DNA from: Catonia carolina
Lineage: Eukaryota; Arthropoda; Insecta; Hemiptera; Achilidae
Length of the DNA: 64,000 nucleotides
Direction: 5' to 3'
Assembly (NCBI GenBank): GCA_035578175.1
Contig: JAQMRL010000014.1
Coordinates: forward strand, 15,820,274 to 15,884,273
Of this stretch, positions 45,854-57,157 are shown in pieces. Made by a program: the position numbers and the translations under genes. The first letter of the stretch is position 1; every line of letters starts with the position of its first letter. A model generated the notes under the pieces. It was not told the DNA's origin. It saw only the letters and a list, made by a program, of their open reading frames with translations, and did no database searches.

Positions 45854-46249
45854 CTGCCCATAACAGACAGGTGGGCGTGTCAAATTATTTACACTCAATT
45901 TGTTCGTTGCAGGGCTAAAATAAATAGTTCTGTTTCTTATCACATGGTCAGCCAATTAAATGATTGAATCATTTAAGAACAGAAGAGGTAGAGGTGTAAA
46001 AGACACTAATCAGAGTTATCTCCTCTGAAAGTAATGAATTTCATTGTACAGCCAGACCCTGTGGTGAATGAAGTGAAGGTGTCATTTACAGAGTGGAAAA
46101 TATGTGCTTTTCAGAGGGCCCGGCATGCTGATAAGTGTACTTTTCCACTCAGTGAGGAAGGCAATGGTAAACCACCTCACTCCTCGTTTTACTTAGTAAA
46201 ACCTCTAGAGGTTCAAACCAGCCTTTCGGCTGTTGACCTAAACAACAAC
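45854..46249 (+). mobile_element. R395 retroposon, full length with exact TSD
   Basis: CTGCCCATAACAGACAGGTG to CCTAAACAACAAC, flanked by ATATTATTATTT at 45842-45853 and 46250-46261. Carries the recurrent open frame (46034-46276). Confidence 0.94.
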
Positions 46250-46361
46250 ATATTATTATTTATAAAACGTTTATAACAAGACAACCAACACTTTACTCTC
46301 ACTGCATTTTATAGCTTCTAATGATTTAATATTTAATTTATAACCTTACTTTGGTCCATAA

Positions 46362-46404
46362 CAGGCTTTGTAACTCGATCTGCTAGTTCCAGAGCTACAA
46401 AAAA
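46362..46404 (+). repeat. R395 5' fragment ending at its A tract
   Basis: CATAACAGGC, then ACTCGATCTGCTAGTTCCAG and 'gctacaaaaaa', where a CA-box element begins. Same junction type as at 11487. Confidence 0.75.
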
Positions 46405-47335
46405 ATCTGGTGTTAAACACTCACACGTCTTAATCTTGACAATGCAAATAATTAACAATATAACCTAATATTAGTAATAAAACATTAGAAATAAACAAAA
46501 AAAACTAACCTCATAAAACATAACTTAATTTTAATCATGAGTGAAAGACGCAAAATGAAAATCAAATAGTTGGGCTTAAAAAAACGGAAAAATTACGCTT
46601 TCACGCTAAACTAGGCTCTGTAGAGCAGAATACTCTAAATAATAAAGTCGTATATCTTTTAATTTCCTATAAATTTGATTATATACACTTTTGTTGCATA
46701 CTAAGGCTGAAATATTAAAAATCGATTTTTTTACAGATTTTCACGAAAAAAAAACATAAAATCACTAATTACCGCTAAACGAAACGTTACACAAAAAAAA
46801 TGTTGGAAATAAAAGTTATAGGATTTTAAATTCTTTACAACTTTTAATACATACATTTTTGCGCTAAAATGCATATTGCAAGTCGCCATCTTAAAAAAAA
46901 GTTTTACGAGAAAACAGCCTCACCAAGAATTTCAGCAGACATAGCGCCTACCCTATCTTGTGGAGCATTAAAAAAATGTAGTAAATGAGGCGATTTTTTA
47001 AAAAAATCATAGGAGCCGTTTTTGAGAAAATCGCAAAAAAGTGAAAAATGACACGAATAACTACTACTACTACTTCCGGTTGACCGATTTTGATGAAAAT
47101 GTTTGTTTCGGGTCCTCTAGTTGTATCTAACTTAAGTTTCAAGTTCGTATGATGTTCGGTTCTTGAGATATTCTGTTCACCCAAACACACACACACACAC
47201 ACCAATCGCCAAAAACATGTTTTTTGGGTTCGGGGGGTCTGAAAACGTGTAGATCCCGTGAAAACTCGATTTCAAAAAATCGACATGAAAACAATACATT
47301 CCTTCCTATACATTCATATAGGCAAAAGAAAGTAA
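46405..47335 (+). mobile_element. CA-box element, near full length
   Basis: TCTGGTGTTAAACACTCACA to GGCAAAAGAAAGTAATAAA, with a CA run at 47182-47202. Confidence 0.88.
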
Positions 47336-47808
47336 TAAATATAATTATAGAAATAAGAACTGAAGATATTTGTAAGGGAAGAACTAAGAAAATCATGCAA
47401 TTAAAGAACTTTAACCATTTGAACTGCAATTACGTACTTGGCATGGTTTTATCGACCTTAACAAAAAAAAAAAAAAAAAAAAAGCCAATTCAGCCACTAC
47501 GTATAACAATACTTAAAAGCAATTTTTTTAATTGCAATTAAAACAGACGATAAGAGAAAAAATTTAGAATGATAAACTGAATTACTGAATTAATAATAAA
47601 AATACCTAACCCTACCTATCAAAAAATACATTACGTAGAACTGTTTACAAACTAGCTTAGTTGTACTACATATGACCAATAAAGTTGACAATTGCTTATT
47701 TCCTCATTTATTGCCCAACCACGTGTTAAATATTATGTTACAAATATAGAGTACTGCATATTTTATTAAATCATCCAAACAAGAGTTGTCTAAGATAACA
47801 CACTAAAA

Positions 47809-48730
47809 ATTTGTTGTGAAACACTCACACGACTGTCTCTTGCCAATGCAAAATATAACAATATAACCTAACATTAGTAATAAAACATTAGAAATAAAAA
47901 CTAACCTCAAAAAACATAACTTTATTTTAATCATGAGTGAAAGACGCAAAATGTAAATCAATCTCAGTTGGGCTTAAAAATACGGAAAATCACTCTTTCA
48001 CGCTAAACTAGGCTCTGTAGAGAAAAATGCTCAAAATAAAAGTTGTAGATCTTTTAATTTCCTGTAAATTTGATTATACTCTTTTGTCGTAATATGCATA
48101 CTAAGGCTGAAAAAAAATAGATTTTTTTACACATTTTCGTGAAAAAACCAAAAAATCGCTAATTACCGCTAAACTAAGCGTTGTTCAAAAAAAATTTTGA
48201 AATAAAAGTTGGATTTTAAATTCTCTACAATGTTTATTTTATACATTTTTGCGCTTAAATGCATATTTAAGTCGCAATCTTAAAAAAATATTAAGATTTT
48301 TTACGAGAAAACAGCCGTTCTAAGAATTTCAGCAGACATGGCGCCTACCCTATCTTGTAGAGCATAAAAAAATTAGTAAATGAGGCGATTTTTAAAAAAA
48401 ATCGTAGAAGCCGTTTTTGAGAAAATCGCAAAAAATTGAAAAATTACACGTTTAAACTACTACTTTGTTGACCGATTTTGATGAAAATGTTCGTATCGGT
48501 CCTCTAGTGGTACCTAACTTAAGTTTCAAGTTTTAAGTTTGTACGATTTTCTGTTCTTGAGATATTTTATTCACAAACACATACACAGACCAATCGCTAA
48601 AAACATGTTTTTTTTGGGTTCAGGAGGTCTGAAAACGTGTAGATCCGGTGAAAACTCGATTTTTTGAAATCGACATGAAAACAATTCTTTCCTTCCTGTT
48701 TAATCAGATAGGCAGGGAAAAGTAAAATTA
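47809..48730 (+). mobile_element. CA-box element, near full length
   Basis: TTGTTGTGAAACACTCACAC to GGCAGGGAAAAGTAAAA. The CA run is almost lost (48573-48587). The preceding 47336-47808 holds only an A run (47462-47482) and no recognised feature. Confidence 0.87.
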
Positions 48731-49763
48731 AATTTTTAAAAAGACGATTTCTTTGTTAGCATAGTGGTTAAATATCAATCAACAAAGCTAACGATTTTTG
48801 GTTTAAATCCTACTTTCGGTTTCATTATTATATACACCCAAGTTTGAACGCTTGCATCTCTAAAACGATGAGTCGGATTTCAACACACTTTACATCAAAA
48901 TTTAGATAATTTTATTCTGCGTTGATCTATAATAAACCTATATTTTTAATGTTGTTTGAAAATTGCCATATCGCGGTTGGAAAACAAAATTTTGTTTTTT
49001 TGCTACAGACAAGAATTTCATGCGTTAAGAGGCGTATAACTCAATAATTATTTCACCGAAAAGCTTGAAATTTTAACAAAACATAGCCAATTATATTTTT
49101 ACAGCGTATACGAAATTTCAAATTCGTGTTACTTATATTTGTTTTATTTTGAACGTTTCATTTCATTGTGTATTTTGTATATTATACGAGTGGAAATGGC
49201 TAGTTTTAGTGGTAGGCGTCTACGGGATGACGATATATTACAATATATAACTAATCCCGGATTCAGATATTGAAAATTACAATGAGAGTGATAGGAAAAT
49301 TCATTTTATGTACGGCACGATAAATGTGCACATGATGTGCGCGCGCATGCACGTATGGGCGCTTGACTGTGCATGTGAGGGTTATTTACATGTATAAGTA
49401 TTCAAGGGGTGGAAGTTTGTAAAAAAAAATAGCAGAAAGATAATAAATAAGGGAAGCAGAAATAGACGAAAAACCTAAAAAGAACTCAGGCTGTCAGCTG
49501 AGTTCTAGGTTGGAAAACATAGTCCTCAAAAGGTTAATAACATGAAATATTCATTGGGTAATTTTGTAGTGGATTTTTTTAAATTTTGAAAAATATAGTG
49601 GGTCATGTTGGGGTCGGGTGCTACAACCCTTTTTGCCAGATTGTGTACGTGACATCCGATTCCCGCTTATTTCCTACTCTATTTTCAAAATTTAAAAAAA
49701 ATTGTTTTCCTTACGATTACGGCCTTATTATCAATTTTAAAACAAAATTTTATATAATCAAAC
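48731..49763. other. Unassigned sequence
   Basis: A weak tRNA-like stretch at 48755-48830 (AGCATAGTGG, GGTTTAAATCC) may be an old SINE head. A short frame from 49197 (Met-Ala-Ser-Phe-Ser-Gly) ends within 30 codons. Nothing else stands out. Confidence 0.4.
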
Positions 49764-50158
49764 TTTTTGTAGTGTAGGTCATTTGCCGAAAGGCTGGTTT
49801 GAACCGTTAAAGGTTTTACTAAGTAAAACGCGTGACGTGGTTTACCATTGTATTCCTCACTGAGTGGAAAAATATGCTTATCAGCTTGTCAGGCCCTCTA
49901 AAAATCATCTACTTTCCACCCTGCAAATAACACTTAAATTCATTCACCACAGGGTCTAACTGTATAATGACATTCATTACTCTCATAGATAACTCTGACT
50001 AGTGTCTTTTACATTTCTACCTCTTCTATTCTTACTTTAGTCATATAATTGGCTGACCATGTGATAAGAAACAGAACTATTTTTTTTGTAGCCCTGGAAC
50101 TAGCAAATTGAGTACAAATAATTTAATACTCAACCTGCATGTTAAGAGCAGAATCAAA
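49764..50158 (-). mobile_element. R395 retroposon, diverged
   Basis: 'tgtaggtcatttgccgaaag' to 'aacctgcatgttaagagcag'. All landmarks are recognisable in reverse, with several small deletions. Confidence 0.83.
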
Positions 50159-50159
50159 C

Positions 50160-50905
50160 TTATTGGAATTAAAAAAATTACAACTTTCATTTGAAAATAT
50201 TTTCTACAGACCCGTTTTTAGAGGTAATTGATTTGCCGTATTTTTAAGTCAAACAGAGGTTGATTTTCATTTTGCATCATTCACTCATGATTGAAATATG
50301 GGTTATATTTTTATTATTATTATTATTTTTTCCGTTAGGACCACTAGGGATCACGATACAACTTCAAATCATTTCGCTCTGTTCTTCCTCCGTTCAGCCC
50401 AAACTGCCTTCATTCCCTCGCTGAATCTCTTCTTCCTCTTCTGAGACCATACTGTTCCAGTCCTCGGAGGTCTGTGTCCACCCTGGAACTCTTTGATGCT
50501 TCGTATTTGGCTTCTGTATTTGTTTCTATCTAAGATGTCTCGTGTTGTAATGTGGTTCAGTTGTAGGTCTTTTGCTATTTCTCGGAACCATGCCTGTGTT
50601 GTTTTCCTGTTATGGCAGAAATCAAATACTTTCTTAGTGAGTCTGTTGGGATCCATTCTGTGCAGGTGTCCAAAAAAGAGCAGTCTTCTTTTCTTCATTG
50701 TTGCCAATATTGTCTCAGTATATTGATATATTTCTTTGTTGCTCTTCAATCTCCACCCATCCTCTGTGCGGTTTGGGCCCAGTATTCTTCTAAGAATTAT
50801 TATTATTTTTATTATAACCTATATTATTTTTATTATAACCTTATTATTATTATTATTATAACACTGTCAAGAGAAAATCGTGTGAGTGTTTACACCGGTT
50901 TATAT
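50160..50905 (-). mobile_element. CA-box element 5' part interrupted by a LINE fragment
   Basis: 50160-50335 and 50797-50905 are the two sides of a reverse CA-box 5' region, ending GTCAAGAGAAAATCGTGTG. Between them is an inserted LINE piece, with TTA-repeat sequence on both sides. Confidence 0.75.
50336..50796 (-). pseudogene. LINE ORF2 C-terminal fragment
   Basis: The frame 50369-50749 is open for 126 codons: Arg-Arg-Leu-Leu-Phe-Phe-Gly-His-Leu-His-Arg-Met, Trp-Phe-Arg-Glu-Ile-Ala-Lys-Asp and a basic C-terminus (Lys-Arg-Lys-Lys-Arg-Phe). It is the post-RT region of a LINE, related in layout to 36882-37226. It is 5'-truncated, so it encodes no active reverse transcriptase. Confidence 0.78.
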
Positions 50906-51353
50906 TCGCAAGAACTTGATTTAGGAAAAGATCAAAATATTGAAATCTAAATTATGTTTCCAAGAAACTGTTTCGCTAAACATAGCTTAGATAATTACAA
51001 TATAAATTTTGAATCAATTTATAGAAATTTAAAACAAATACAGTAGAAGTAAATTTCTACTGGATTCAAATAACACACATACAAATCTCAATTGCTAGAA
51101 ACTTGGTTGCATGTTTATGTTAAAATAATAAATTTAAATATGTTGTCTGCCTTGAACAGCATTCATGTAATAACGTAAATGCTGACATACTAAAACACTT
51201 GCATTTTATGTTACTCAAGGAAATTTATGTATTTATATACTGAAAATGGAAAAGCCAGCTAATTCACTCATCATTAATTATAACTATTTCCTAAAAAGAA
51301 AATAACTGAAATTTATTATCTTATTTCCTAATAAAATTTTTATGAAAAAAAAA
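50906..51353. other. Unassigned sequence
   Basis: AT-rich, nothing recognised. Confidence 0.5.
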
Positions 51354-51737
51354 TTGCCCGTAACAGGCAAGTGGCGTGTTAAATTATTTGCACTCGATGT
51401 GCTAGTGTCAGGGCTAAAAAGAAAATAGTTGTTTCTTATCACACGGTCAGCCAATTATATGACTGAAGTATTTAAGAACAAAAGAGCTAGAGGTGTAAAA
51501 GACACTATCACAGTTATCTCCTCTTAGTGTAATGAATTTCATTATACAGCCAGACCCTGTGATGAATGAAGTGAAGATGTCATTTACAGGGTTCAAAGTA
51601 GATGCTTTTTAGAGGGCCTAGTATCCTGATAAACATTCTTTTTAACTCAGTGAGGAAGGCAATTGTAAACCACCACACTCCTCGTTTTTATTAGTAAAAA
51701 TCCTCTACAGGTTCAAACCACCCTTTCGGCTGATGAC
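51354..51737 (+). mobile_element. R395 retroposon
   Basis: TTGCCCGTAACAGGCAAGTG to TTTCGGCTGATGACAAAC. The recurrent open frame is broken here. Confidence 0.86.
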
Positions 51738-52068
51738 AAACTACAGTTTCTTCCATGAAATATTTTAACAGGTTGACTTCCATGAGACACTTATACGTCT
51801 CTCACTAGATCCGTAAAATTTACTTCTGAGAGACTGATCCGTCTCTCACGTAATAGTGTTTTTAATACAATCGTGAAACGGATTGGATGCTCGTTTGCGT
51901 TGAATCACATACTGAGCTGTTAGAAATGAATTCAACAAACATTTCCCCAGTCATGGTTCGTGATTAACTTGATCCGATCGAGTCAAAAATGAGTCGGTGA
52001 AACTTGACAGTTTATTATTACTCTTACATAATATTGACTATAGTTTGCAAATTATAGTTTGGCTAAGG

Positions 52069-52150
52069 CAGCCGAAAGGCTGGTTTGAACCTCTAGAGGC
52101 TTATACTATAAGGTATAAGCCTCTAGAGGTTCAAACCAGCCTTTCGGCTG
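52069..52150. repeat. Perfect 38-bp hairpin made of two R395 3' ends
   Basis: Left arm 52069-52106 and right arm 52113-52150 are exact reverse complements (each contains CTGGTTTGAACCTCTAGAGG or its complement) around a 6-nt loop. The sequence is the R395 3' end in both orientations, meeting at 'cttatac'. The right side continues to the R395 tail (GATGACCTAAACATCAAG). Confidence 0.93.
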
Positions 52151-52194
52151 ATGACCTAAACATCAAGATAAAAATTCCATTATTATTTTTTTGA

Positions 52195-52518
52195 CCCACC
52201 GGGTTGGTCTAGAGGTAAAGTCGTCGCCAAAATCAGCTGTTTAACAGCTGATTTTCGAAGACGAAGGTTCCTGGTTCAAATCCTAGTAAAGGTAGTTACT
52301 TTTATACGGATTTGAATGCTAGACAGTGATTATCGGTGTACTTTGATAGTTGAGGTTTAATTAACCATACTCTCTCAGGAATGGTCGGCCTGGGTCTGCA
52401 CAAGACTACACCTCATTTACACGTCATACACATCATCCTCATCTCATTGGGTCATGGGGTTGCTTATTGTTCTAAATTGAACAGATTGCAACGTACACAA
52501 ATTAGGAATAAAAAAAAA
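52195..52518 (+). mobile_element. tRNA-SINE-1, full length with TSD
   Basis: CCCACCGGGTTGGTCTAGAG head, box B GGTTCAAATCC, and body as at 12822. The flanks ATTATTATTTTTTGA at about 52179-52194 and 52519-52533 form a target-site duplication. Lies about 490 bp upstream of the first inx3 coding exon, in the presumed upstream intron. Confidence 0.9.
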
Positions 52519-52573
52519 ATTATTATTTTTTGAAATCAAAGATTATTATTATATTATTTATAGGATTAAATAA

Positions 52574-52968
52574 CTGCCCATAACAGACAGGTGGAGTGTC
52601 AAATTATTTACACTCAATCTGTTTGTTGCAGGGCTAAAATAAATAGTTCTGTTTCTTATCACATGGTCAGCCAATTAAATGACTGAATCATTTAAGAACA
52701 GAAGAGGTAGAGGTGTAAAAGACACTAGTCAGAGTTATCTTCTCTGAAAGTAATAAATTTCACTATACAGCCAGACCCTGTGGTGAATGAAGTGAAGGTG
52801 TCATTTGCAGAGTGGAAAATATGTGCTTTTCAGAGGGCCCGGCATGCTGTTAAGCGTACTTTTCCACTCAGTGACGAAGGCAATGGTAAACCACCTCACT
52901 CCTCGTTTTACTTAGTAAAACCTCTACAGGTTCAAACCAGCCTTTTGGCTGTTGACCTAAACAACAAC
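52574..52968 (+). mobile_element. R395 retroposon abutting the inx3 exon acceptor
   Basis: CTGCCCATAACAGACAGGTG to ACCTAAACAACAAC, with exact TSD AGGATTAAATAA at 52562-52573 and 52969-52980. Its end is 39 nt before the AG acceptor of the first coding exon, so the branch point probably lies in or just after the SINE. Confidence 0.95.
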
Positions 52969-53007
52969 AGGATTAAATAAAAAAATATTTTTTTTTTTTG
53001 ATTTCAG

Positions 53008-53180
53008 ATAATTCAAGATGTCTGTGTTTGCAATGGTCAGCTCGGTGGCGGGTTTTGTAAAAATCCGCTACCTTATGGATAAAGCGATAATAGATAACAT
53101 GGTATTCAGATTGCATTATCGAATAACTAGTGCGATTCTATTCGTTTCATGTGTATTAGTTACTGCCAACAATCTAATAG
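53008..53180 (+). CDS. inx3: Innexin inx3, first coding exon (CDS 53018-53180)
   Basis: Innexins form invertebrate gap junctions and hemichannels in the plasma membrane, and inx3 is an insect paralogue. This exon encodes residues 1-54 plus the first base of codon 55. It shows the short N-terminal helix (Met-Ser-Val-Phe-Ala-Met-Val-Ser-Ser-Val), the conserved Ile-Asp-Asn-x-Val-Phe-Arg-x-His-Tyr stretch at 25-34 and the first transmembrane segment at about 36-54 (Ile-Thr-Ser-Ala-Ile-Leu-Phe-Val). The match to Drosophila Inx3, from memory, is very high here and clearly better than to Inx1 or Inx2. The acceptor is TTTTTTTTTTTGATTTCAG ending 53007; the ATG is at 53018 with A at -3. A donor GTAAAT follows 53180. 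Because the exon begins with ten non-coding bases after an acceptor, at least one non-coding upstream exon must exist outside what is recognised here. Confidence 0.95.
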
Positions 53181-53632
53181 GTAAATTGTCTACTAAATTT
53201 TTTTATTACATTAAAATTTCCTAGAATTAATTAATCATTAACCTGTTGCTTTACACCAATTGCGTATCTTGCATCAGTGGGGTTCGGTGGATCAGAATTC
53301 AAAAGTAGATCAGAACCATAGAGTGCGTGCCCTGCGCGCCACTGTTTAGGTTTGTATTTTAATTCTGAAAAATTATTGTACAAAAAAAATTTTGTCTGAA
53401 CAAATTTCTTCTGTATAAGTTTACCAGAAAAAGCAGACAATAAAATCATTTCAATGAAACATTTTTGTGGTGAAAGAAATGAATAACATGAAACCCAGGG
53501 GGTGCAAATCACAAATTTTTTTTTTTAGTTTTCTCAGCAAACCAGTAGGTTAAGGGGCAACATGAAGTACTGTGGGTGGGACTCAAAAGAGATTCTGCCC
53601 ACTTTTCCACTCAATGAGGAAGACTCCAGCTG

Positions 53633-54014
53633 CTACAGGCAGATGGAGTGTTAAATTATTTGCACTTGATGTGCTAGATCCAGCACTACATAAAATAGTT
53701 CTGTTTCTTATCACATGGTCAGACAATTATATGACTAAAGCATTTAAGAACAGAAGAGGTAGATGTGTAAAATACATTAGTCAGAGTTATCTCCTCTGAA
53801 AGTAATAAATTTCATTATACAGCCAGAACCTGTGGTAAATGAAGTGAAGTGTCATTTACAGAGTGGAAAATATATGCTTTTCAGAGGGCCTGGCATGCTG
53901 ATAAGCATACTTTTCTACTCAGTGAGGAAGGCATTGGTAAACCACCTCACTCCTAGTTTTACTTTATAAAACCTCTACAGGTTCAAACCAGACTTTCGGC
54001 TGATGACCTAAACG
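53633..54014 (+). mobile_element. R395 retroposon in inx3 intron 1
   Basis: CAGGCAGATGGAGTG to GATGACCTAAACGACG. Somewhat diverged, and the recurrent open frame is disrupted. Confidence 0.87.
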
Positions 54015-54176
54015 ACGAAATGAAGTGAAGATATCATTTACAGGGTGGAACTTAGATGCTTTACGGAGGGCCTGACATGCTGATAAGCATACTTTTCCAC
54101 TCAGTAAAGAAGTTCGTTTTACTTAGTAAAACATCTAGAAGTTCAAACCAGCCTTTCAGCTGATAACCTAAACAAC
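54015..54176 (+). repeat. R395 3' part in tandem with the previous copy
   Basis: 'atgaagtgaagatatcattt' follows directly on the tail of the preceding copy and runs to ATAACCTAAACAACA. Tandem head-to-tail arrangement with the 5' half missing. Confidence 0.8.
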
Positions 54177-54702
54177 ATTATTTAAAACAAAACAATCTGA
54201 ATAGATGACAAATATTGTCACACCGATAAACAAAACCATTTCACAAACTAAATACGTTAAAAATACATTTTATAAAAAATTTAATCTTGCATTAAACATT
54301 TCTGAATTGACCTTATTTGTTATCACTAAATTAATGTTCATATATAAAATAAAGAAACGCATTTAGAACGTTAAATCTTGCATTAACTTTATAAAATGGC
54401 CTCTTATTAAACCAATAAAAAGCTATCATATATGAAACGTAAAACTAAATTTATAACTTTTGTCGCGTTATCTGTTATATAGATTGTAAAAACTATAAAG
54501 TGATTTATGCATGTAATAAAATGTGATATATTTATTTTACAGAAATATAATTTGTAGTGTTTTTCATTTTAGTAACCGATTTTAATGGTTGTCGTTTTAT
54601 ATCAATACATATTACGAGCTGCGAGCTGTAATATTCGGTTTAGCAGATCAGTCATTTTAAAAAGCCCATATGTCAAAATTTTACGTTTCTTAATTTCAGT
54701 TT

Positions 54703-54836
54703 TTTACTTTCTCTTGTCTATATGAATATATAGGAAGGAAAGTATTGTTTTCATGTGGATTTTTAGAAATAGAGTTTTCACCGGATCTACACGTTTTCAG
54801 ACCCCTTGAACCCAAAAAACATGTTTTTAGCGATTG

Positions 54837-54883
<47 letters not shown>

Positions 54884-55676
54884 TGTGAACACAATATCTC
54901 AAGAACGCAACACTGTACGAACTTGAAACGTAAAACTTAAGTTAGATACCATTACCAGACCCGACACGAACATTTTCATCAAAATCTGTCTACAGAAAGT
55001 AGTAGTTTATTCGTGTCATTGTTCACTTTTTGTGATTTTCTCAAAAACAGCTCCTACGATTTTTTTTAAACTGCCTCATTTACTAAATTTTTTATGCTCT
55101 ACAAGATAGGGTTGGCGCCATGTTCGCTGAAATTCTTGGAAAGGCTGTGCTCTCGTAGAAAAACTGTTTTTTTTTTTAAGATTGCGGCTTTAATTTGAAT
55201 TTTAGCGCAAAAATGTACTATATAATAAAAGTTGTAGAGAATTTAAAATCCTACAACTTTTAAATCAAACATTTCTTTGTATAACGCTTAGTTTAGTGGT
55301 AATTAGCAGTTTTCTGATTTTTTTATCACGAAAATGTGTAAAAAAATCGATTTTTTTAAGATTTCAGCCTTAGTATGCATTTTACGACAAAACTATATAA
55401 AATCAAATTTATAGGAAATTAAGAGTTCTACAATATTTTAATTTAGAGCATTTTTCTCTACAGAGCCTAGTTTAGCGAGAAAGAGTGATTTTCCATATTT
55501 TTTTAAACAAAACTGAGGTTGATTTAAATTTTGCATCATTCACTCATGATCAAAATAAGATTATGTTTTTGAATTTAGTTTTTTTTTTTTACTTCTAATA
55601 TTTTATTACTAATTTTAGGTTATATTGTTAATTATTTGCATTGGAAAGAGAAAAATGTGTGAGTGTTTCACACCAG
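54703..55676 (-). mobile_element. CA-box element, full length, in inx3 intron 1
   Basis: TTTTTTACTTTCTCTTGTCT to GAGTGTTTCACACCAG, with a long pure GT run at 54838-54883. The His-Thr open frame 54696-54902 on the minus strand is the run translated. Confidence 0.92.
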
Positions 55677-56217
55677 TTTTTTTAAAATTTTATCCAAAAA
55701 TTAGTTTTTTTAACTTACAGGTTTTCTTAAATGACCCGATTCAATTGTAATTCACTATTTTAACATTTTTATATTTTTTACTCTTTAAATATTATCCTGT
55801 AAAATTTACGAATAAATAACATTGTTAATTGTAAGTTAATAATCTAGAATAATGTCTAAAGTGACAAGTTCATGTAAATATTATTATTCGTGATTATGTA
55901 TAAGTTTCTTGTATATTTGGGTCGCTGACAAATAAAGATTTATTTACTTTTTTATTACTTTACTTATCTACAAGTATACATACACTCGACTGTGAAGAGT
56001 TACTAAAATATTTTAACAAGAAACTGGATAATGAGGGTAAAAATATTTATTTATTCCATTAAAGTAACATTGCGAATGTCAATTAGTTATTAATATTGTA
56101 AAATCTTCTTGAATAGCATGGAATTAAGAAATTTTAATGTGGAATTTTCGCAAAAATTGTAGACCACCAGTTGTATCAATAAATGAAATCAATTTTTCTT
56201 TCATCAATACACATATA

Positions 56218-57157
56218 CAAGGTGTGGCTATTAAATAACGAGACTGAAATAAACAAATTTATTTTAATTTTATACATAATCACTTATTGTCACCTTCAAT
56301 ATACACTCCTTCTCTATCCCTACAACGCTCCATGGGTATTTTCCATTGTTGGAAACAGTGCTGGAAGTCATCATCTGTCAGCTCCTTCAGGACACGTGCC
56401 ACTCAAAAATGTTTGAAATGAAGTTCGCAAAAATGTTTCTACTGACACTTTGTATGCAATTGAAAATATTCCAAATTTTTTGGAAACGATAATAACCTGT
56501 GATGAAACGTGGTTTTTTACTTATGATTCGGAAACCAAGCGCCAATCCATGCACTGGAAGAGCCGAACTTCACCGAGAGCCAAAAAATCTCGAATGAACA
56601 AGTCAAAATTTAAAGCAATGATGATTGTTTTTTTTTATATCCATGGGATTGTGTACCTTCACTGGGTTCCTGAAGGTCAAAAAATTAATCAATATTACTA
56701 CCTTGAGGTACTTTCTAAACTATGTCAAAGAGTAAGAAAAAAACGCCACGAAATGTGGAAGGATAAATCATGGGTTCTCTACCAAGATAATGCACCAGCT
56801 CATTCTTTGTTATCTGTTAAGAGGTTCCTAGCCAAGTACAGCATCTCAGTGTTAAAACATCCACCTTATTCACCAGATCTTGCACCATGTGATTTCTACC
56901 TGTTCGCTAAGGTGAAATTTGCATTAAAAAGGACAAGATTTAAGTCTGTGGAAGCTGTAAAAGAGAAACCGGCAAGTGTCCTGAAGGAGCTGACACAAGA
57001 TGACTTCCAGCACTGTTTCCAACAATGGAAAATTCGCATGGAGCATTGTAGGGATAGAGAAGGAGTGTATATTGAAGGTGACAATAAGTGATTATGTATA
57101 AAATTAAAATAAATTTTTTTTACAACACCAGTCTCGTTATTTAATAGCCACACCTCG
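56218..57157 (+). mobile_element. Foldback-form mariner in inx3 intron 1
   Basis: Flanked by TA (56216-56217 and 57158-57159). The left ~183 bp (56218-56400) are the reverse complement of the right end (about 56975-57157), replacing the normal 5' end. GGTGTGGCTATTAAATAACG starts the left arm and its complement ends the right arm. The same architecture as 17341-18261, but with different junction points. Encodes a C-terminal transposase part (next entry). Confidence 0.92.
56450..57091 (+). pseudogene. Mariner transposase, C-terminal catalytic part
   Basis: Open for about 213 codons, without a proper ATG start in frame, since the 5' part is lost. The three catalytic aspartates of the mariner DD34D type are present: Thr-Cys-Asp-Glu-Thr-Trp near codon 17, Tyr-Gln-Asp-Asn-Ala-Pro-Ala-His near codon 112, and Ser-Pro-Asp-Leu-Ala-Pro-Cys-Asp, with exactly 34 residues between the second and third. 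The N-terminal paired helix-turn-helix DNA-binding domain is missing, and the upstream frame is closed by TGA at 56414. Reads to stop TGA at 57089. It could at most make a truncated protein unable to bind its ends. Confidence 0.9.

Noticed and set aside
49197..49280. Start of a piggyBac-like transposase (Met-Ala-Ser-Phe-Ser-Gly)
   Set aside because: The frame closes within 30 codons and nothing downstream supports it.
53231..53512. Antisense 93-codon gene in inx3 intron 1
   Set aside because: No recognised domain, no splice or start context, and mostly low-complexity composition at the N-terminal half.
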